Of a stretch of 64,000 bases of DNA, positions 1-11,040 are shown one piece after another (position 1 is the first letter of the stretch; every line of letters starts with the position of its first letter). Source of the stretch: Rhizobiales bacterium Ga0077537 (GTDB lineage: Bacteria; Pseudomonadota; Alphaproteobacteria; Rhizobiales; Hyphomicrobiaceae); contig LNEM01000029.1 in NCBI GenBank assembly GCA_001464955.1, positions 1 to 64,000 on the forward strand. Direction: 5' to 3'. The notes under the pieces are model-generated. The model saw nothing but the letters and a program-made list of their open reading frames with translations, had not been told where the DNA came from and made no database searches. The position numbers were made by a program, and so were the translations under genes.

Positions 1-65
1 GGAGGGATGGCCTTGGATCGAACAAAGGGATGGTGCGGGAGGACAGAAGGCTCGGGCTCAGCTGG

Positions 66-224
66 TCAGGTCACCCACTCGGAACAGCGAGGAGGCATGT
101 CATTGGCCGTCATGCCAATGCGCAGATGCCCCTGGGCGTCGGCCGGTGTGCCCATCGAGAACGCGAGCAGTGCAGACGCCGCGACCCCCGTGAGATATCG
201 CCTCAAACGAAACTGACGTGTCAT
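66..224 (-). pseudogene. Truncated ABC transporter substrate-binding protein (5' stump)
   Basis: The reading frame begins with a good ribosome binding site (AAAGGGAGA about six bases before the ATG). It encodes a clear signal peptide with a basic start, a hydrophobic core and an Ala-x-Ala cleavage site near residue 27. About 15 mature residues follow that resemble the first beta strand of peptide/dipeptide binding proteins (LRIGMTANDMP). It then runs into unrelated residues and stops at 52 codons, where a binding protein would normally exceed 500. No other minus-strand frame up to the window edge continues the domain. This looks like a decayed or deleted gene whose start survives downstream of the isochorismatase-like gene. 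An assembly join at this point could give the same picture. Confidence 0.6.
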
Positions 225-285
225 ACTCACTTCTCCCTTTGTTATCGTGAAAGGTCGTTTCCGTGCGTGCGCTGCACGCCCCGGT

Positions 286-918
286 TCACGAGTTGCGACC
301 GCGCAGCTCGTCGAGGTAGGCGACGACGGCGTCGCTCGACACGACATCGGCATAACGGCGGCCCATGTCCTTCAAGTTGGCGTCGTGTTCTTCCTGGCCG
401 GGATCACCGCAGCAGTCCTCGGCGACGATCGTCCGATAGCCCCACGAGAAGGCATCGATGACGCTGGCGCGGACACACCCGGACGTGACGCAACCCGTCA
501 CGATCACGGTGTCGATCCGCTGCTTTGTCAGGAACGCGACGAGCGGTGTCTGGAAGAAAATGGACGGGCCGGATTTCTGGAAGATGTAGTCGTGATCATG
601 GTCGGCGATCAGATCGTCCATTTCGGCTTCGCGCGTTCCCTCGCGAAATCCGTTACGTACCGCGGCAACTTTCCAATAGGGCACGTCCCGGCCGGAGTGA
701 TACGCCGTGAAGCACGAGGCGACGGGAATGTTCGACGCGCGGGCTTTCCGCAGAAGCTCCACGGTCTTGTCGCGTGCGGCATGAATGCGAGGCGAGCGCC
801 CCATCACGCAGACCGGATCCGTGAACCCCTTCTGGAAATCGACGACGAGGATTGCCGGCCGCTCTCCGAAGCCGACGTCGAGCGCTCCATAGGTCGCCGT
901 TTCAAAAGCGCTTGTCAT
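286..918 (-). CDS. Isochorismatase-family cysteine hydrolase
   Basis: This is a cytoplasmic hydrolase of the isochorismatase-like fold, the family that includes N-carbamoylsarcosine amidohydrolase and nicotinamidase. The expected triad is visible: Asp in the N-terminal VVDFQ strand, a middle Lys, and Cys in the VTGCVTSGCVRAS segment. The length of about 210 residues is normal. The ATG at 918 follows GGAGA with short spacing; a GTG eight codons upstream (942) is an alternative start. It lies on the same strand as, but about 250 bases from, the hydroxyacid dehydrogenase, and a perfect inverted repeat sits just upstream. The substrate cannot be told; amide-type and N-carbamoyl substrates are typical of the family. 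Confidence 0.8.
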   Translation of the reverse strand: MTSAFETATYGALDVGFGERPAILVVDFQKGFTDPVCVMGRSPRIHAARDKTVELLRKARASNIPVASCFTAYHSGRDVPYWKVAAVRNGFREGTREAEMDDLIADHDHDYIFQKSGPSIFFQTPLVAFLTKQRIDTVIVTGCVTSGCVRASVIDAFSWGYRTIVAEDCCGDPGQEEHDANLKDMGRRYADVVSSDAVVAYLDELRGRNS

Positions 919-950
919 TCTCCGGAACACCCCGCTGTGCACGATTTCGC

Positions 951-965
951 GTCACATTCTGTGAC
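951..965. promoter_or_regulatory. Perfect inverted repeat, possible operator
   Basis: GTCACATTCTGTGAC is a perfect palindrome with two 6-base arms and a 3-base centre. It lies about 10 bases upstream of the GTG alternative start (942) and about 33 bases upstream of the ATG (918) of the isochorismatase-like gene. Its size and position suit a dimeric helix-turn-helix regulator such as a GntR or CRP/FNR type. No regulator gene is adjacent, so this remains an inference. Confidence 0.35.
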
Positions 966-1166
966 CGCCACTTTCGGCGGCAGAGGTGCGGAGGGTCAAC
1001 GCCAAGGATTCGGCATGCCCTGCCTGTTAATTGAGCACAATTGACTTTACATGCGCAGCACGGCCTGTGTCGAGACATTGTCGGCAAACGCAGCGTCAGC
1101 ACGAGGACCAGTCGGTCCGGCGAGCGCGGGGCGGGCCCAAAGCCGACCGGCGCCGGGCATTCGCCG

Positions 1167-2123
1167 TCAATAGCCGCGACTGCGGTCGACGACGTTCTGG
1201 AGGGACTCGCCCCGCTCGAAGCGCTCGATCTGGCGGACGACGTAGTCGGATATGGCCTCAGCGTCGCTGTCGGCGGCGTTGTGGGGTGTGACGGTCACCT
1301 TCGGATGCCGCCAGAAGGGGCTGTCTGCCGGCAAGGGCTCGGTGCGGAAGACGTCGAGCGTGGCCGCGCCGAGGGTTCCGTCGTCGAGACAGGACAGGAT
1401 GTCGGCCTCGACCTGAAGGCCGCCGCGGCCCGCGTTGATGAGCACGGGGGCCTCGAGGCGGCCGTCGCGTGCGAGACGCTCGAAGAGGCTCCGGTTCAGG
1501 ATGCCGTCCGTCTCGGGCGTCAGCGGGACGAGGGCCACGAGGATGTCGGTGCGGCCGAGAAACGCGTCCAGTTCTTCCGAGCCGGCATAAGAACGAACAC
1601 CCGGCACGGATTTCCGGGTTCGGCTCCAGCCGGCCACGTCGAAGCCGATCCGGCTCAACACCTCCGCCGCATCGCAGCCCAGTTCGCCCATACCGAGGAT
1701 GCCCACACGCATCGCGGACGAGGCCCACTGATCCTTGGCGGCCCACTCACCACGCGATTGGGCCGCGTCGAGCATCCGCTGGCGGCGATGATGCATCAGG
1801 CAGTGCAGCACGACGTACTCGGTCATGCGCTTGGTCAGGTCGGTGTCGACGACACGGACGAGAGGCAGACCGGGCAGTGTCGCGTCCTTCAGGAGCGCAT
1901 CGACGCCGGCGCCGAGATTGAAGATCACCTCGAGCTTCGGGTAGCCGGCGAGGAGCCCGGGCTCGGGCTTCCAGACGGCCGCGTAGCGAAAGGCTGCCCG
2001 ATCGTGCCCGGAATCGGTACTCGATGCGATGAGGCGCCCGGGCAGGCGCTCGCTGAAGCGGCGCCGCCACGGCTCGGGTCCCCAGTTGTCGCCGGTCCCG
2101 TTGATCACGAGCAGAAGTGACAT
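1167..2123 (-). CDS. D-2-hydroxyacid dehydrogenase (glyoxylate/hydroxypyruvate reductase A-like)
   Basis: This NAD(P)-dependent dehydrogenase of 318 residues probably reduces glyoxylate, hydroxypyruvate or a related 2-oxoacid in the cytosol. The Rossmann motif GILGMGELG lies near residue 140. The catalytic Arg is in NAGRG, the Glu in RTEPLP and the His in TPHNA, as in the GhrA subgroup. It starts about 50 bases after the transporter ATPase gene on the same strand and may be the last gene of that operon. A metabolic link to peptide import is not obvious. A second, separately placed relative lies at 43274-44248. Confidence 0.85.
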   Translation of the reverse strand: MSLLLVINGTGDNWGPEPWRRRFSERLPGRLIASSTDSGHDRAAFRYAAVWKPEPGLLAGYPKLEVIFNLGAGVDALLKDATLPGLPLVRVVDTDLTKRMTEYVVLHCLMHHRRQRMLDAAQSRGEWAAKDQWASSAMRVGILGMGELGCDAAEVLSRIGFDVAGWSRTRKSVPGVRSYAGSEELDAFLGRTDILVALVPLTPETDGILNRSLFERLARDGRLEAPVLINAGRGGLQVEADILSCLDDGTLGAATLDVFRTEPLPADSPFWRHPKVTVTPHNAADSDAEAISDYVVRQIERFERGESLQNVVDRSRGY

Positions 2124-2174
2124 GCTTGGCTCCGTTTCAGCGCGCGGACACTTGGCGCCATCTCGGCGGCGCGT

Positions 2175-3814
<1,640 letters not shown>

Positions 3815-3818
<4 letters not shown>

Positions 3819-5008
3819 CGGAATGTCTTTCGCGGATCGAAGGCGTCGCGCACGGCTTCACCGATGAAAATCAAGAGCGCCAGCAGAACGGCGATCGCGA
3901 AGAAGGCTGAAAGACCGAGCCACGGTGCCTGCAGATTTCCCTTGCCCTGCAGCAGCAGCTCGCCGAGCGACGGCGAGCCGGGTGGCAGGCCGAGCCCCAG
4001 GAAGTCGAGGGCCGTGAGAGCGGTGATCGAGGCCGACAACGCGAACGGCAGGAAGGTCAGCGTGGCGACCATCGCGTTGGGCAGGAGGTGCTTGAACATG
4101 ATCTTCGCGTTCGAGAGGCCCAGCGCGCGCGCGGCCTTGATGTACTCGAAGTTGCGGCCACGCAGGAACTCGGCCCGGACGACGCCGACCAGATTGACCC
4201 AATGGAAGAGCAGCAGGATGCCGAGCAGCGTCCAGAAGCCCGGGACAAGCACGTTCGAGATGATCAGGAGGACATAAAGCGACGGGATCGCCGACCAGAT
4301 CTCGAGGAAGCGCTGAAAGACGAGGTCGACGATGCCGCCGAAGTAGCCCTGTACCGCGCCGGCCGCAATGCCGATGATCGACGACAGAATGGTGAGCAGC
4401 AGGCCGAAGATGATCGACAGGCGAAAGCCGTAGAGGATGCGGGCGACGACGTCGCGTCCCTGATCGTCGGTGCCGAGCCAGTTGCGATTGCCGGCGGCCT
4501 CGTAGCGGGCGAGCTGGTCGGGGGGCGCGTCGCAGAACGCAGCCGACGTCGCCCACGGCGGCGGCGAGGGAAATCCGAGGCATCGCCCCTCGGCGTTGCG
4601 GAGGCGGGGGAAATCCTTGTTGATCGAGCTGTAGGAGTAGCGGATCGGCGGCCAGATCATCCAGCCGTTGGCCGAGATCTCGTCGGCGATGACGGGGTCC
4701 TTGTAGTCGGTCACGGCGAGGAAGCCGCCGAACTTCTCCTCCGGATAGTCGATCAGGACCGGCAGCAGCAGCTCGCCCTTGTAGCTGACCAGGAGCGGCT
4801 TATCGTTCGCGATCAGATTGGCGAACAGGCTGACGCCGAAGAGACCGAGAAAGATCCAGAGGCTCCAGTAGCCGCGGCGGTTGGCCTTGAAGTTCGTCCA
4901 GCGCCGGCGGTTCACCGGAGACAGGCGCCACGGCCGCCCCAGCAGCCCTCCGTACCGTCCCGTCCGGCGAGCGTCGGAGATACCGGGCGCGCTCGTCTTC
5001 GCGTCCAT
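3815..5008 (-). CDS. yejE: Oligopeptide ABC transporter permease (YejE type)
   Basis: This inner-membrane permease of 397 residues begins with a cytoplasmic N-terminus (WTNFKANRRGYWSLW), a first membrane helix, a large periplasmic loop of about 150 residues, and then five further helices. The EAA coupling motif (AARALGLSNAKIMFKHLLPN) lies in the C-terminal half. The long periplasmic loop after helix 1 is characteristic of YejE. The gene starts three bases after the YejB-type stop and overlaps the ATPase start by four bases, placing it inside the transporter operon. Confidence 0.9.
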
Positions 5009-5011
5009 GCC

Positions 5012-6124
5012 TCAAACCTCCCGCGTCTCGAAGTCGATGCGCGGATCGACGAGCGTGTAGATGAAATCAGAGATGACGTGCAGGACCGTCGCCATCAGGG
5101 CGTAGATGTAGACCGTCGCGAACACGACGGGATAGTCGCGATTGACGAGGCTTTCGAAGCCCAGGAGGCCGAGGCCATCGAGCGAGAAGATCTGCTCGAT
5201 CAGGAGACTGCCCGTGAAGAACGCCGAGACGAAGGCGCTCGGAAAGCCCGCGATCACGATGAGCATGGCGTTGCGGAAGATGTGGCCATAGAGAACGCGC
5301 GTCTCGGACACGCCCTTGGCGCGCGCCGTGATGACGTACTGCTTGCGGATCTCGTCGAGGAACGAGTTCTTGGTGAGAAACGTCATGGTGGTGAAGGCGC
5401 CGATCGCCATGGCGATGAGCGGCAGCGTCAAATGCCAGAAATAGTCGGTGACCTTGCCGAACGCCGACAGGTTCGCCCAATCATCGGACGTCAGACCGCG
5501 GCGGGGGAACCACTGGAAGAACGAGCCGCCGGCGAACAACACGATCAGCAGCACAGCGAAGAGAAAGCCCGGAATGGCGTAGCCCATGACGAGCACACCC
5601 GACGACCAGACGTCGAAGCGGCTGCCGTCCTTCACCGCCTTGCGGATACCGAGCGGGATCGAGATGAGATAGGTCGCCAGCATCATCCAGAGGCCGAGCG
5701 AGATCGAGACCGGCAGTTTCTCCTTGATCAGATCGATGACGGAGACGTCACGGTAGTAGCTGCGGCCGAAATCGAAGCGCGCGAAGTCCCAGATGAGCTT
5801 GCCGTAGCGTTCGTACCACGGTCGGTCGAAGCCGAACTGCTTCTTCAGTTCATCGATGAACTTCTGGTCGAGGCCCTGGGAGCCACGGTACTGCGAACCG
5901 CCCCCCTCGGCGCCACCGGGCGCCGACGGACTGCTGGCGATGCCGTCGCCACCGCCGCCACCGCCGAAGCGGGCCGTCGCGGCGACGTCGGTCCCGGTCA
6001 GCTGCGCCATGATCCGCTCGACGGGGCCGCCGGGCGCGAACTGCGCCAGCAGGAACGTCAGGGTCAGCACGCCGAGCAGCGTCGGAATGATCAGGAGCAG
6101 TCGCTTGACGAGGTAGGCTGCCAT
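5012..6124 (-). CDS. yejB: Oligopeptide ABC transporter permease (YejB type)
   Basis: This inner-membrane permease of 370 residues has an N-terminal helix (residues about 5-28), a periplasmic loop, and five more helices. The EAA loop ARAKGVSETRVLYGHIFRN is in the second half. An unusual Gly/Ser-rich run (GGGGGGDGIASSPSAPGGAEGGG) sits in the first periplasmic loop, around residues 54-76, in addition to the usual YejB loop. The gene follows the second binding-protein gene by about 50 bases and forms the membrane pore with the YejE-type partner. Confidence 0.9.
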   Translation of the reverse strand: MAAYLVKRLLLIIPTLLGVLTLTFLLAQFAPGGPVERIMAQLTGTDVAATARFGGGGGGDGIASSPSAPGGAEGGGSQYRGSQGLDQKFIDELKKQFGFDRPWYERYGKLIWDFARFDFGRSYYRDVSVIDLIKEKLPVSISLGLWMMLATYLISIPLGIRKAVKDGSRFDVWSSGVLVMGYAIPGFLFAVLLIVLFAGGSFFQWFPRRGLTSDDWANLSAFGKVTDYFWHLTLPLIAMAIGAFTTMTFLTKNSFLDEIRKQYVITARAKGVSETRVLYGHIFRNAMLIVIAGFPSAFVSAFFTGSLLIEQIFSLDGLGLLGFESLVNRDYPVVFATVYIYALMATVLHVISDFIYTLVDPRIDFETREV

Positions 6125-6175
6125 CGCGCTCGGGTCTCTATCTGACGGCTGATGCGAGAAGGACCAGCATGGCTC

Positions 6176-8038
6176 TCATCGCGCTTCGAGGCGGGCTGCC
6201 CGTGCCGGATCGTACCACCACGTGTCGATGACGCCGCGGGCGTACTTGGGTTTCGTCTCGGGCCTGCCGAACTTGTCCCAGTGGGCGATGTTGTGCGACG
6301 CCTTGTACCAGTGTGGCACCCAATAATGGCCGGCACGCAGCACGCGATCCATGACGCGGGTGGCCGTCACGACCTCGTCGCGCGACTTGGCGGCGATCAC
6401 GCGATCCATGAGTTCGTCGAGGACAGGGTCGCGGATGCCGGCAAGGTTGGAGCTGCCTTCGCTGGATGCCGTGTCGCTGGCAAAGTAGTTCCGCAGTTCG
6501 ATGCCCGGCGTCAGGCCCATGCTGAAGCGTGACGTCACCACATCGAAATCGAACGACTTGACGCGGCGCTGGTACTGGGCCGGATCGACCGTCCGCAGCG
6601 TCGCCCTCACGCCGATGAGATTGAGGTTCTTGATGTAGGGCTGGATGATGCGCTCGAAGGTCGGACCGGTATTGAGGAACTCGATATCGAGCGTTTCGCC
6701 CTTGTCGTTGCGGACGACCGCTTCGCCGCGCTGGCTCGAATCGAGCTTCCATCCGGCCGTATGCAACAGTCGCTGGGCTTCGCGCAGCAGCTTGCGGTCG
6801 GCGCCACTGGCGTCAGAGACGGAGGCCTTGACCGGCTCGCCGAAGACCTCGGCCGGGAGCTTCGCCCGGAACGGCTCCATCAGCGCCAGTTCGGCCTCGG
6901 AGGGCTTGCCGACGGCCTTCAGATCGGAGTTCTCGAAGTAGCTCTCGGTGCGCGTGTAGAGATCATAGAAGAAGTTGCGGTTGGACCATTCGAAGTCGAA
7001 GGCGAGTTCCAGCGCCTTACGGACGCGGACGTCCTGGAACTTGGGGCGACGGGTGTTCATGAAGAAGCCCTGGGCACCGGACGGCGTGGCATCCGGGAGC
7101 GTCAGGCGGATGAGACGACCGTCCTTGACGGCAGGAATGTCGTAGGCGGTGACCCAGTCCTTCGCCGTGAACTCCTCGCGCAGGTCGATCTCGCCGGCCT
7201 TGAGACTTTCGAGTTCGGCCGTGCGGTCGCGATAGTACTGGAAGCGTACTTCGTCGAAGTTGTAGCGTCCCCGATTTACGGGCAGGTCCTTGGCCCAATA
7301 GTCGGGGCGCAGCTTGTAGGTGACGTGGGCGTTGTTGCGGTACTCGGAGATCGTATAGGGGCCGGAGCCGACCGGGATCTTGAATGTCGTCTCTTCGAAG
7401 GGCTGGGTGTCGTAGTAGGCGCGCGGCAGAATGGCGAGGCCGGCGACCGTCAGCGGCAGGTCCCGCACCAGTTCGCCCTGGAACGTGAAGCGGACGGTTC
7501 GCGGGTCGAGCGCCTCCGCCTTCACCACATCGCGCAGCATGATGCGATATGAGGGGTGGCCCTTCGATTTCAGGATGTCGAAGGTAAAGACGACGTCGTC
7601 GGCCGTGACCGGCGCGCCGCTCGAGAATTTCGCCTCGGCGCGCAGGCGGAACGTCACGCTCATCTTGTCGGCGGCGACGTCGGCGCTCTCGGCGAGCAGG
7701 CCATAGGCGGAGCCGATCTCGTCGCCGGCGCCTTCCATCAGGGTGTCGTAGAGGAGGGACAGGCCCTGGGCCGCGTCACCCTTCAGGATGAAGGCGTTGA
7801 AGCTGTCGAAGGTGCGGATCGCCGACGGGCCGACCAGCGAAAGGCGCCCGCCCTTGGGTGCGGCCGGGTTCACGTAGTCGAAATGCTTGAAGTCCGGCGC
7901 ATACTTGAGATCGCCGAAAATCGAGAGGCCGTGGCGTGGCTCCGCCGCAGCCGGGGCGATCCAGCCCGCAAGTGCAACCGCGGCTGCCATCAGCATCCTT
8001 GCAGCGTACATGGGGCCTCCTCGTCCTCGATGGGTCAT
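6176..8038 (-). CDS. Extracellular solute-binding protein (YejA-like), second copy
   Basis: A periplasmic binding protein of family 5 (620 residues, or about 611 if the ATG of MYAARML is used). It has a signal peptide ending near AAAEPRHG and then the YejA-type start with a FDYVNPAAPKGG segment. Late features include GIRDPVLDELMDRV and the closing segment with HYWVPHWYK that marks this oligopeptide-binding subgroup. Its ATG overlaps the stop of the preceding binding-protein gene by four bases, so the two are translated in tandem. It presumably delivers peptides or other substrates to the single YejBEF-type translocator downstream. Confidence 0.88.
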   Translation of the reverse strand: MTHRGRGGPMYAARMLMAAAVALAGWIAPAAAEPRHGLSIFGDLKYAPDFKHFDYVNPAAPKGGRLSLVGPSAIRTFDSFNAFILKGDAAQGLSLLYDTLMEGAGDEIGSAYGLLAESADVAADKMSVTFRLRAEAKFSSGAPVTADDVVFTFDILKSKGHPSYRIMLRDVVKAEALDPRTVRFTFQGELVRDLPLTVAGLAILPRAYYDTQPFEETTFKIPVGSGPYTISEYRNNAHVTYKLRPDYWAKDLPVNRGRYNFDEVRFQYYRDRTAELESLKAGEIDLREEFTAKDWVTAYDIPAVKDGRLIRLTLPDATPSGAQGFFMNTRRPKFQDVRVRKALELAFDFEWSNRNFFYDLYTRTESYFENSDLKAVGKPSEAELALMEPFRAKLPAEVFGEPVKASVSDASGADRKLLREAQRLLHTAGWKLDSSQRGEAVVRNDKGETLDIEFLNTGPTFERIIQPYIKNLNLIGVRATLRTVDPAQYQRRVKSFDFDVVTSRFSMGLTPGIELRNYFASDTASSEGSSNLAGIRDPVLDELMDRVIAAKSRDEVVTATRVMDRVLRAGHYWVPHWYKASHNIAHWDKFGRPETKPKYARGVIDTWWYDPARAARLEAR

Positions 8039-9930
8039 CGGCGGCTTTGCTCAGCCGCGCGCATGCGATCCGCTCGTTGCTTGTCGTACCACCAGACGCG
8101 CAGGAAGGCATCCTGGGGGCCCGCAAAGCGCGGAATCACCGCCGGCCGGCCAAACTTGTCCCAGTAGGCGATGCGATCGACCGGCGAATGGAAGTGCGGG
8201 ACCACGTAATGCCCCCATAGAAGGACCCGGTCGAGGGCGCGGGTCGCAGCGACGAGATCGGCGCGGTCGCGGGCAAAGATCAGCCGCTCGACGATCTTGT
8301 CGATCGCCGGATCGCGAATGCCGAGGAGGTTGCGCGAGCCTTCCTGGGCGGCCGCGATGGAGCCCCAGAATTCGCGCTGCTCGTTGCCCGGCGAGTGCGA
8401 TTGCGGAAAGCCGGTGACGATCATGTCGAAGTCGAAGGACGAGATGCGACGGCGGTACTGGGAGCTGTCTACGACGCGCACCGTCAACGCGATGCCGAGC
8501 TTGGCGAGTTCCGCCTTGTAGGCGAGCACGAGGCGCTCGAAGGCCGGCTGCACGAGCAGCATCTCGGCCTCGAGGCGGACACCTTCGGCGTTGACGCGCA
8601 CGCCGTCACGTACGACGAAGCCGGCCGCAGTGAGCAGTCGCGCGGCGTCACCCATATGGCGTCGGAAATCGGCTGGTGTCGCGTTCACCGGATTTCGGTA
8701 TTCGGCCGCGAACACCTCCTTCGGCAGCGCGCTCCTCACTTCGTCGAGAATTGCCAGCTCGACGCCCTCGGGCAGGCCACGGCAGGCCAGTTCGGAGTTG
8801 CCGAAGTAGCTCGACGAGCGGTGATACTGCTCGAAGAACATGGCCTTGTTGGCCCACTCGAAATCGAACGCGAGGTTGAAGGCCTGGCGGACGCGCCGGT
8901 CCTGGAACTGCGGGCGGCGCAGATTGAAGGCGAAGCCCTGCATCGGCTTGATGTCGCCGTCCGGGATCTCCTCGCGCTTGACGCTGCCGCGCTTCAAGGC
9001 GTCGAAGTCGAACTCGGTCGCCCAGCCCTTGGCGCTGTTCTCCGGCCAGAAGTCCGTCTCGCCGGCCTTGAAGCCTTCGAAGGCCGGCAGGCGATCCCGA
9101 TAATAGACGTGGGCGATGCGGTCGAAATTCCATTGTCCGCGGGCAACGGGTAATCCGCTGGCCCACCAATCCTTGACGCGCTCGTAGACGATCTTGCGGC
9201 CGGCCTCGAACGAGGCGATCCGATAGGGGCCGGCCCCGATGGGAGGCTCCATCGCTCCACGCTCCAGGCCGCGCGGCTCGCCTTTCTCGTCCCGGCCCGT
9301 CCAGAAGTGCTTCGGCAGGACCGGAAGGCCGCCGACGATCTGGGGCAACTCGCGGTTGCCCGGACCGTCGAACACGAAGCGCACCTCGTTCGGCCCCGTG
9401 ACCTCGGCGCGTTGCACGTTCTTGTAATAGATCGCGTAGCGCGGATTGGCCGCCTTCAGCGCGTCGAACGAGAAGACGACGTCCTCGGGCGTGACCGGCC
9501 GGCCATCGGAGAAACGGGCTTCAGGCCGCAGGCCGAAGGTCGCCGACGAAAAGTCGTCCGGATGGCTCACCCATTCGGCCACCAGGCCATAATCGGTCGA
9601 CGGCTCGTCGAGCGACGAAATCATGAGCGTGGCGTTGACGAGCGACAGGCCGTCCGCCGGCAATCCTTTCGGCGCGTAGCGATTGAGGGTGTCGAAGGTA
9701 CCGAGTGCCCGCAAATTGGCGGTCCCGCCTTTCGGAGCATCCGGGGACGCCCAGGCAAAATGCTCGAACGTCGCAGGGTAGGCCGGCGCGGCGATCAACG
9801 ACAGGGCATGGCGGCGATGGGGGGCCTGTTCGCTCGCTTGGGACGGGCCAGCTGACGCCGCGAACACCGCGAGCACGACAAGGGCGAAGACGACGAATTT
9901 ACGTGGCCCCACGCGCGTTCGGCTCACCAT
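8035..9930 (-). CDS. yejA: Extracellular solute-binding protein (YejA-like), first copy
   Basis: First gene of the minus-strand transporter operon. The 631-residue protein has a signal peptide (hydrophobic segment about 12-30, then SQASEQ) and the same domain architecture as its downstream neighbour: a WASPDAPKGG segment early, then GAGPYRI, FAFNLRRPQFQDRRVRQA, GIRDPAIDKIVERL and HYVVPHFHSP. It is clearly a paralog of the 6176-8038 product, though the two differ throughout. The promoter should lie in the 270-base gap before the cytochrome gene; I could not pick a convincing -35/-10 pair there. Confidence 0.9.
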   Translation of the reverse strand: MVSRTRVGPRKFVVFALVVLAVFAASAGPSQASEQAPHRRHALSLIAAPAYPATFEHFAWASPDAPKGGTANLRALGTFDTLNRYAPKGLPADGLSLVNATLMISSLDEPSTDYGLVAEWVSHPDDFSSATFGLRPEARFSDGRPVTPEDVVFSFDALKAANPRYAIYYKNVQRAEVTGPNEVRFVFDGPGNRELPQIVGGLPVLPKHFWTGRDEKGEPRGLERGAMEPPIGAGPYRIASFEAGRKIVYERVKDWWASGLPVARGQWNFDRIAHVYYRDRLPAFEGFKAGETDFWPENSAKGWATEFDFDALKRGSVKREEIPDGDIKPMQGFAFNLRRPQFQDRRVRQAFNLAFDFEWANKAMFFEQYHRSSSYFGNSELACRGLPEGVELAILDEVRSALPKEVFAAEYRNPVNATPADFRRHMGDAARLLTAAGFVVRDGVRVNAEGVRLEAEMLLVQPAFERLVLAYKAELAKLGIALTVRVVDSSQYRRRISSFDFDMIVTGFPQSHSPGNEQREFWGSIAAAQEGSRNLLGIRDPAIDKIVERLIFARDRADLVAATRALDRVLLWGHYVVPHFHSPVDRIAYWDKFGRPAVIPRFAGPQDAFLRVWWYDKQRADRMRAAEQSRR

Positions 9931-10203
9931 TGTCGATGGTTGCTCCCCAATCGATGCCGTGAACGATCGTATGCCTCGAACAGCGCCTCTGCCTTTGCGC
10001 CGTGCGCCGAGGAGCGCGCCGGCGTCCCTCGCATTCTATGCCGATCCCTGCACGGACGCGCCATATCCCGCGTCGCAGCATGTGAATTCGGTTGCCAGCG
10101 CTCAAGTTAATTCTTGGTCAGGCGCGCGGCGCTTGGTCTGATCGAGCCAGACCGTGACACATCAATGGCGACCGGGGGTGGTCCGAAACCACCCCGCGCC
10201 ATC

Positions 10204-10812
10204 CTATTTCTTCTGCTCGGCCGGTGCTGCCGCGGCGGGCGCCGCAGCCGGAGCGGCCGGCAGCGCAACGGGGGCATCCGAGAGCGTCCGGAGATAGGCC
10301 AGCATATCGGCCATCTCGGCCACGTCCTTGATACCGGCATAGGACATGCGGTTGCCGGGGATCGAGCCCTTCGGATCGTGGAGGTACTCGGTCAGCAACT
10401 CCCAGGTCCAGGCGCCACCCTTGCCGGACAGCGCCGGGGAGTAGTTCGTGAACGAGGCGAACTTACCGACTTCCCGCCCGACGATGCCGTGCAGATTGGG
10501 ACCAAGCTTGTTGGCCCCGCCCTTGTCCGGCGTATGGCACTGGGCACAGGCCCTGAACGCCTCCTTGCCCGCATCGGCATTGGCGGCGGGCAGCGCGGCC
10601 GCGACCTTGGCGAACGAAAACGCCGCTGCAGCCGGGGCGCCGCCGCCAGCCGATGCGGCCGCCTTCGGCTTCGGCAGCTCGTAGCCCATCGATGCCTTGC
10701 CGTGTGCATCGGCATGGCCGCCGAGAATGTAGGCCATCTCGGGTACGCCGAACACGAACAGGAGAGCCGTCAGCACACCGCCGGTGATCTTGTTCAACTC
10801 GAAGCTATCCAT
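10204..10812 (-). CDS. cycM: Membrane-anchored cytochrome c (CycM type)
   Basis: A class I c-type cytochrome held in the inner membrane by an uncleaved N-terminal helix (about residues 9-30, after MDSFELNKITGG). An Ala/Pro-rich spacer follows, then the haem domain with CAQCH near residue 92 and an axial Met in NRMSYAGI. It ends in an Ala/Pro-rich tail. In Bradyrhizobium CycM carries electrons to the aa3-type oxidase, and the start MDSFELNKI is typical of that family. Divergence from kdsB with pheA beyond is a familiar Hyphomicrobiales arrangement. The 202-residue length is slightly long because of the low-complexity tail. Confidence 0.9.
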   Translation of the reverse strand: MDSFELNKITGGVLTALLFVFGVPEMAYILGGHADAHGKASMGYELPKPKAAASAGGGAPAAAAFSFAKVAAALPAANADAGKEAFRACAQCHTPDKGGANKLGPNLHGIVGREVGKFASFTNYSPALSGKGGAWTWELLTEYLHDPKGSIPGNRMSYAGIKDVAEMADMLAYLRTLSDAPVALPAAPAAAPAAAAPAEQKK

Positions 10813-11040
10813 GTGCGCCCGATCCCGCCTTTTTCGATTGTATCCGAGTTCAGGCCGCGACCATCAGACGTTCGACCGAAACGCCGTCTCAAGTCCGCTC
10901 GCGGCCCGTCAGCCGCAGTTGCTTGGCACTGCGGTGAATTCGGCCGCAAGGTACAGGCATCCCGGCGTCCCTTGCAACCAGCCCTCTGGATGAATTAGGA
11001 CATGCCACCGAGACCAATTGTCACCGCCGAGCGCCGACAA

